NCBI GenBank assembly: GCA_020631035.1
Contig: JAHDIA010000075.1
Coordinates: 1 to 13,763 of the forward strand
Length of the DNA: 13,763 bases
Reading direction: 5' to 3'
DNA from: Chitinophagales bacterium
Lineage (GTDB): Bacteria > Bacteroidota > Bacteroidia > Chitinophagales > UBA2359
In this document: piece by piece, positions 11,622 through 13,763 of the stretch
Layout of the letters: each line of letters opens with the position of its first letter
How positions within the stretch are numbered: position 1 is the stretch's first letter
Program-made: the position numbers and the translations under genes
The notes under the pieces: model-generated
Told to the model about the DNA's origin: nothing
Databases searched by the model: none
The model's input: the letters and a program-made list of their open reading frames with translations, nothing else

Positions 11622-13412
11622 ATGAATTTTTTTAAAATTGTACTGGGGACATTGGTTGGTCTCCTTATATTTTGTTTCATACTGTTTATGTTTGGAGCAT
11701 TGAGCATATTCAGTTTGAGTAAATTTACACAAAGCTCCAAAGTTGTTGTCAAGCCTAACTCTGTCTTAAAGGCTTCTTTTGCAGCTCCCATTGGCGAAAG
11801 AGGATATGACAGCCCTTTTGATGGACTAGAACTACCTGTTGCAGTGGGTCCAGAAGCCAAAATGGGATTAGACGACATCCTTGCTGCCCTCGAAAATGCC
11901 AAAGACGATTCCAGTATCAAAGGAATTTACATGGATTTGAGTGGTGTTGCTTGTGGTTGGGTTCAATTGGAAGACATTCGCAACAAAGTCATTGAATTCA
12001 AAGAAAGTGGCAAATTTGTCTACGCCTATGGAGAAGGCATCAGTCAAAAAGCCTATTACTTGGCTAGTGTGGCTGACAAGGTTTTCCTCAATCCATCTGG
12101 TTTGATCGAATTAAAAGGCTTTTCTCAAAAAATTGCCTTCTTCAAAAAAGGTTTGGACAAACTCAACATAGAGCCTGAAATTGTTTACGCAGGTAAGTTC
12201 AAAAGTGCAACAGAACCTTTGCGTATGGAACAAATGAGTGGCGAAAACAGACAGCAAATCAAAGAATACCTAGACGATTTTTATGCCAACTACCTGATCA
12301 AAGTGTCTAACGCGCGTGGCATGTCTACTGATCAATTGCACAATGTTATTGACAATTTATTGGTCAGAGAAGCTTCTGATGCTTTAGAACACAATGTGGT
12401 TGATGATTTATTATACGAAAGTGCTGTAGAAAATTTGATTAGAGAAAACGTCGGATTAGACACTGACGAAAAAATCAACTTCGTTTCTATGGGTAAGTAC
12501 ATCAAATCAGGTGTCAAAGACAATACCTTTAGTACAAACAAAATTGCTGTAGTATATGCTGAAGGTGACATTGTTGACGGAAAAGGAGATGGTAGCAACA
12601 TTGCTTCTGAACCTTTCAAAGAAATCCTTTCTAAAATAAGACGAGACGATAAGGTTAAAGCGGTTGTTTTGCGTGTCAACTCTCCTGGTGGTAGTGCCTT
12701 GGCATCAGACATCATTTGGGACGAAATCAATCAAATCAAAGCCAAAGGCATTCCTGTGGTGACCTCAATGAGTGATTTGGCTGCATCGGGCGGTTATTAC
12801 ATTGCTGCCAACTCTGACAAAATCTATGCAGAAAGCACCACTTTGACTGGTTCTATTGGCGTATTCGGAATTTTGATGGATATGGACGAATTCTACAACG
12901 AAAAACTAGGAATCACCTTCGATACTGTCAAAACCAACAAATTTGCCGATTTCCCAACTTCTGTTTTCTTGACAGACGATTTAGATGCTACCGAAAAAGA
13001 CATCATCCAAAAGGCCATTGTCAACATTTACGATCAGTTTAAATCAAGAGTGGCAGATGGTAGAAAAATGTCAGTAGAGCAAGTGGAACAGTTGGCACAA
13101 GGTCGTGTATGGACAGGCACACAAGCTCTAAAAAATGGCTTAGTTGACGAAATTGGAGACTTGGAGGATGCCATAATACACGCTGCTGAATTGGCAGGCT
13201 TAGATGGCTACCGTACCGTTCCTTATCCAAAAGCTGTTGACCCCATTCAAAAATTAATGCAGCGTTTTTCTGGAACTGAAGAAGATGCTGTCGCCAGAGC
13301 TTTGAGCAATTCAAAATTGGCTCCTGTATACAAACACTACAAATCTTTAGAGGATTTACTAGAAATGAACACCTATCAAATGCGTTTGCCTTACAGTATT
13401 GACATCAAATAG
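11622..13412 (+). CDS. sppA: Signal peptide peptidase SppA, 67-kDa type
   Basis: A 596-aa membrane-anchored serine protease that degrades cleaved signal peptides, active site facing the periplasm. Residues 4-31 are one strongly hydrophobic N-terminal anchor. As in the E. coli-type enzyme there are two tandem S49 domains. The first supplies the general-base lysine, Lys194 in YAGKFKSATEPLRMEQMS (189-206). The second supplies the nucleophile, Ser389 in SDLAASGGYYIAANS (384-398), preceded by RVNSPGGSALASD (351-363) and followed by TLTGSIGVFG (407-416). The catalytic dyad is therefore complete and the length is normal. ATG 11622 gives the expected Lys5-plus-hydrophobic start. It is divergent from folK and monocistronic, with a strong terminator 33 nt after the stop. 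Confidence 0.97.
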   Translation: MNFFKIVLGTLVGLLIFCFILFMFGALSIFSLSKFTQSSKVVVKPNSVLKASFAAPIGERGYDSPFDGLELPVAVGPEAKMGLDDILAALENAKDDSSIKGIYMDLSGVACGWVQLEDIRNKVIEFKESGKFVYAYGEGISQKAYYLASVADKVFLNPSGLIELKGFSQKIAFFKKGLDKLNIEPEIVYAGKFKSATEPLRMEQMSGENRQQIKEYLDDFYANYLIKVSNARGMSTDQLHNVIDNLLVREASDALEHNVVDDLLYESAVENLIRENVGLDTDEKINFVSMGKYIKSGVKDNTFSTNKIAVVYAEGDIVDGKGDGSNIASEPFKEILSKIRRDDKVKAVVLRVNSPGGSALASDIIWDEINQIKAKGIPVVTSMSDLAASGGYYIAANSDKIYAESTTLTGSIGVFGILMDMDEFYNEKLGITFDTVKTNKFADFPTSVFLTDDLDATEKDIIQKAIVNIYDQFKSRVADGRKMSVEQVEQLAQGRVWTGTQALKNGLVDEIGDLEDAIIHAAELAGLDGYRTVPYPKAVDPIQKLMQRFSGTEEDAVARALSNSKLAPVYKHYKSLEDLLEMNTYQMRLPYSIDIK

Positions 13413-13444
13413 GCAAAGAACAAAAACGTTTCATAGATTTATAG

Positions 13445-13487
13445 ACCCGAAGTTTTGCACTGAGCAAGCTTCGGGTTTTCTTTTTTT
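13445..13487 (+). terminator. Strong intrinsic terminator of sppA
   Basis: ACCCGAAG (13445-13452) pairs perfectly with CTTCGGGT (13469-13476); inside, TTGC (13455-13458) pairs with GCAA (13464-13467). A T-rich tail, TTTTCTTTTTTT, runs to 13487. It lies 33 nt beyond the sppA stop. Confidence 0.93.
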
Positions 13488-13490
13488 ATA

Positions 13491-13539
13491 TTGATTGGTT
13501 ATTGGGTTGATTCGGTTATTGGTTGATTGAGTTATTCGG
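13491..13539. repeat. Imperfect 17-bp tandem repeats of GGTTATTGGTTGATT
   Basis: Units at 13497-13513 and 13514-13530 are near-identical, with a partial third from 13531 and a partial one before 13497 (TTGATT). The core ATTGGTTGA is shared with the complement of the 16-bp repeats at 9797-9822. Confidence 0.6.
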
Positions 13540-13734
13540 TAAAACATACCTAATCACACAATCAACATTTTATCCTGAGTTTGTCAAATTATGGGGCAAA
13601 GTCCCTCTTTCATGGCTTCAGGTACTCTGGTTAGCCAACGCATGCTTTAGGCTGCGTCGTAAATCTCATCCGCCCGCTCCTCCTGCACTTCCTTGCCAAT
13701 TTATTTAAACCTATTTATATTTTTATCGTATATA
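13540..13734. other. Intergenic region without recognisable gene
   Basis: AT-rich at both ends, with a C-rich middle (about 13655-13693, rich in CCGC, CTCC and CTGC) of the same character as the other intergenic blocks in the window. A short GGG-N6-CCC pairing sits near 13592-13603. There is no credible coding region. TATATTTTT near 13716 loosely resembles a -7 box upstream of a possible gene start at 13735. Confidence 0.4.
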
Positions 13735-13763
13735 ATGCTAGAGTTACAAATGCAAATGCTTGA
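13735..13763 (+). CDS. Possible start of a further gene, cut by the window edge
   Basis: ATG at 13735 opens a frame reading MLELQMQML to the last complete codon, with ATGs also at codons 6 and 8. AT-rich DNA typical of a promoter precedes it. Nine codons are too few to identify a product or to be sure a gene starts here. Confidence 0.25.

Noticed and set aside
11585..11920. A 111-aa minus-strand frame opposite the start of sppA, and another opposite 12332-12730
   Set aside because: Both are shadows of the clearly real sppA frame, with Ser/Thr-rich low-complexity translations.
13491..13539. CRISPR array
   Set aside because: The units are 17 bp, adjacent and imperfect, with no unique spacers between them and no cas genes.
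13523..13708. A 61-aa plus-strand frame after sppA
   Set aside because: It starts inside the tandem repeats, lacks initiation signals and ends in a Pro/Cys/Arg-rich segment translated from the C-rich intergenic DNA.

Overview
The window reads as a stretch of chromosome from a low-GC member of the Bacteroidota. The evidence is the gene families (YbaB/EbfC, tpiA-prmA, folK beside sppA, a large exported Lys-rich protein with no characterised relative that I recognise), coding regions rich in Lys, Asn and Ile, and upstream boxes that fit the Bacteroidota consensus TAnnTTTG. Several genes lack a clear Shine-Dalgarno sequence. A Saprospiria or Flavobacteriia relative is plausible, but sequence reading alone cannot settle the genus. 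Most of the window is housekeeping; I see no phage, CRISPR array, transposase, tRNA or rRNA.

Layout. 1-585: the 3' part of a DCC-family (DUF393) gene on the + strand, whose frame runs without a stop through a strong intrinsic terminator into a GC-richer, hairpin-rich intergenic block. 586-1722: an uncharacterised 225-aa gene (-) back-to-back with ybaB (+), with separate candidate promoters between them. 1736-2650: a NUDIX hydrolase (-) with an extra C-terminal domain, convergent with ybaB. 2651-2976: the NUDIX leader and a hairpin block. 2977-9454 (-): tpiA, prmA and a 1592-aa exported protein, all in one direction; tpiA and prmA overlap by 4 nt. 9455-9900: a 446-nt gap holding the tpiA promoter, a possible 230-bp element bounded by imperfect inverted repeats, short AT-rich repeats and a promoter for the next operon. 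9901-10935 (+): a MenI/YdiI-like hotdog thioesterase and a RimJ/RimL-type acetyltransferase, 12 nt apart. 10893-11420 (-): folK, overlapping the acetyltransferase tail to tail by 43 bp. 11622-13412 (+): sppA, encoding the membrane signal-peptide peptidase, followed by a textbook terminator. 13488-13763: short tandem repeats, nothing else recognisable, then possibly the first codons of another gene.

How the genes fit together. tpiA (glycolysis) and prmA (ribosomal protein L11 methylation) form a translationally coupled pair transcribed towards the 1592-aa gene. That gene may share the transcript or have its own promoter in the 98-nt gap. The thioesterase and acetyltransferase form a small operon; the thioesterase resembles the menaquinone-pathway enzyme MenI. 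FolK serves folate synthesis, and SppA clears signal peptides from the inner membrane. YbaB is a nucleoid-associated protein.

The most interesting points are the stop-less reading frame through the first terminator, the giant uncharacterised exported protein with an internal motif duplication, the inverted-repeat-bounded intergenic element, and a 9-base sequence TATCTTTGT shared exactly by three promoters. None amounts to a clear new biological system.
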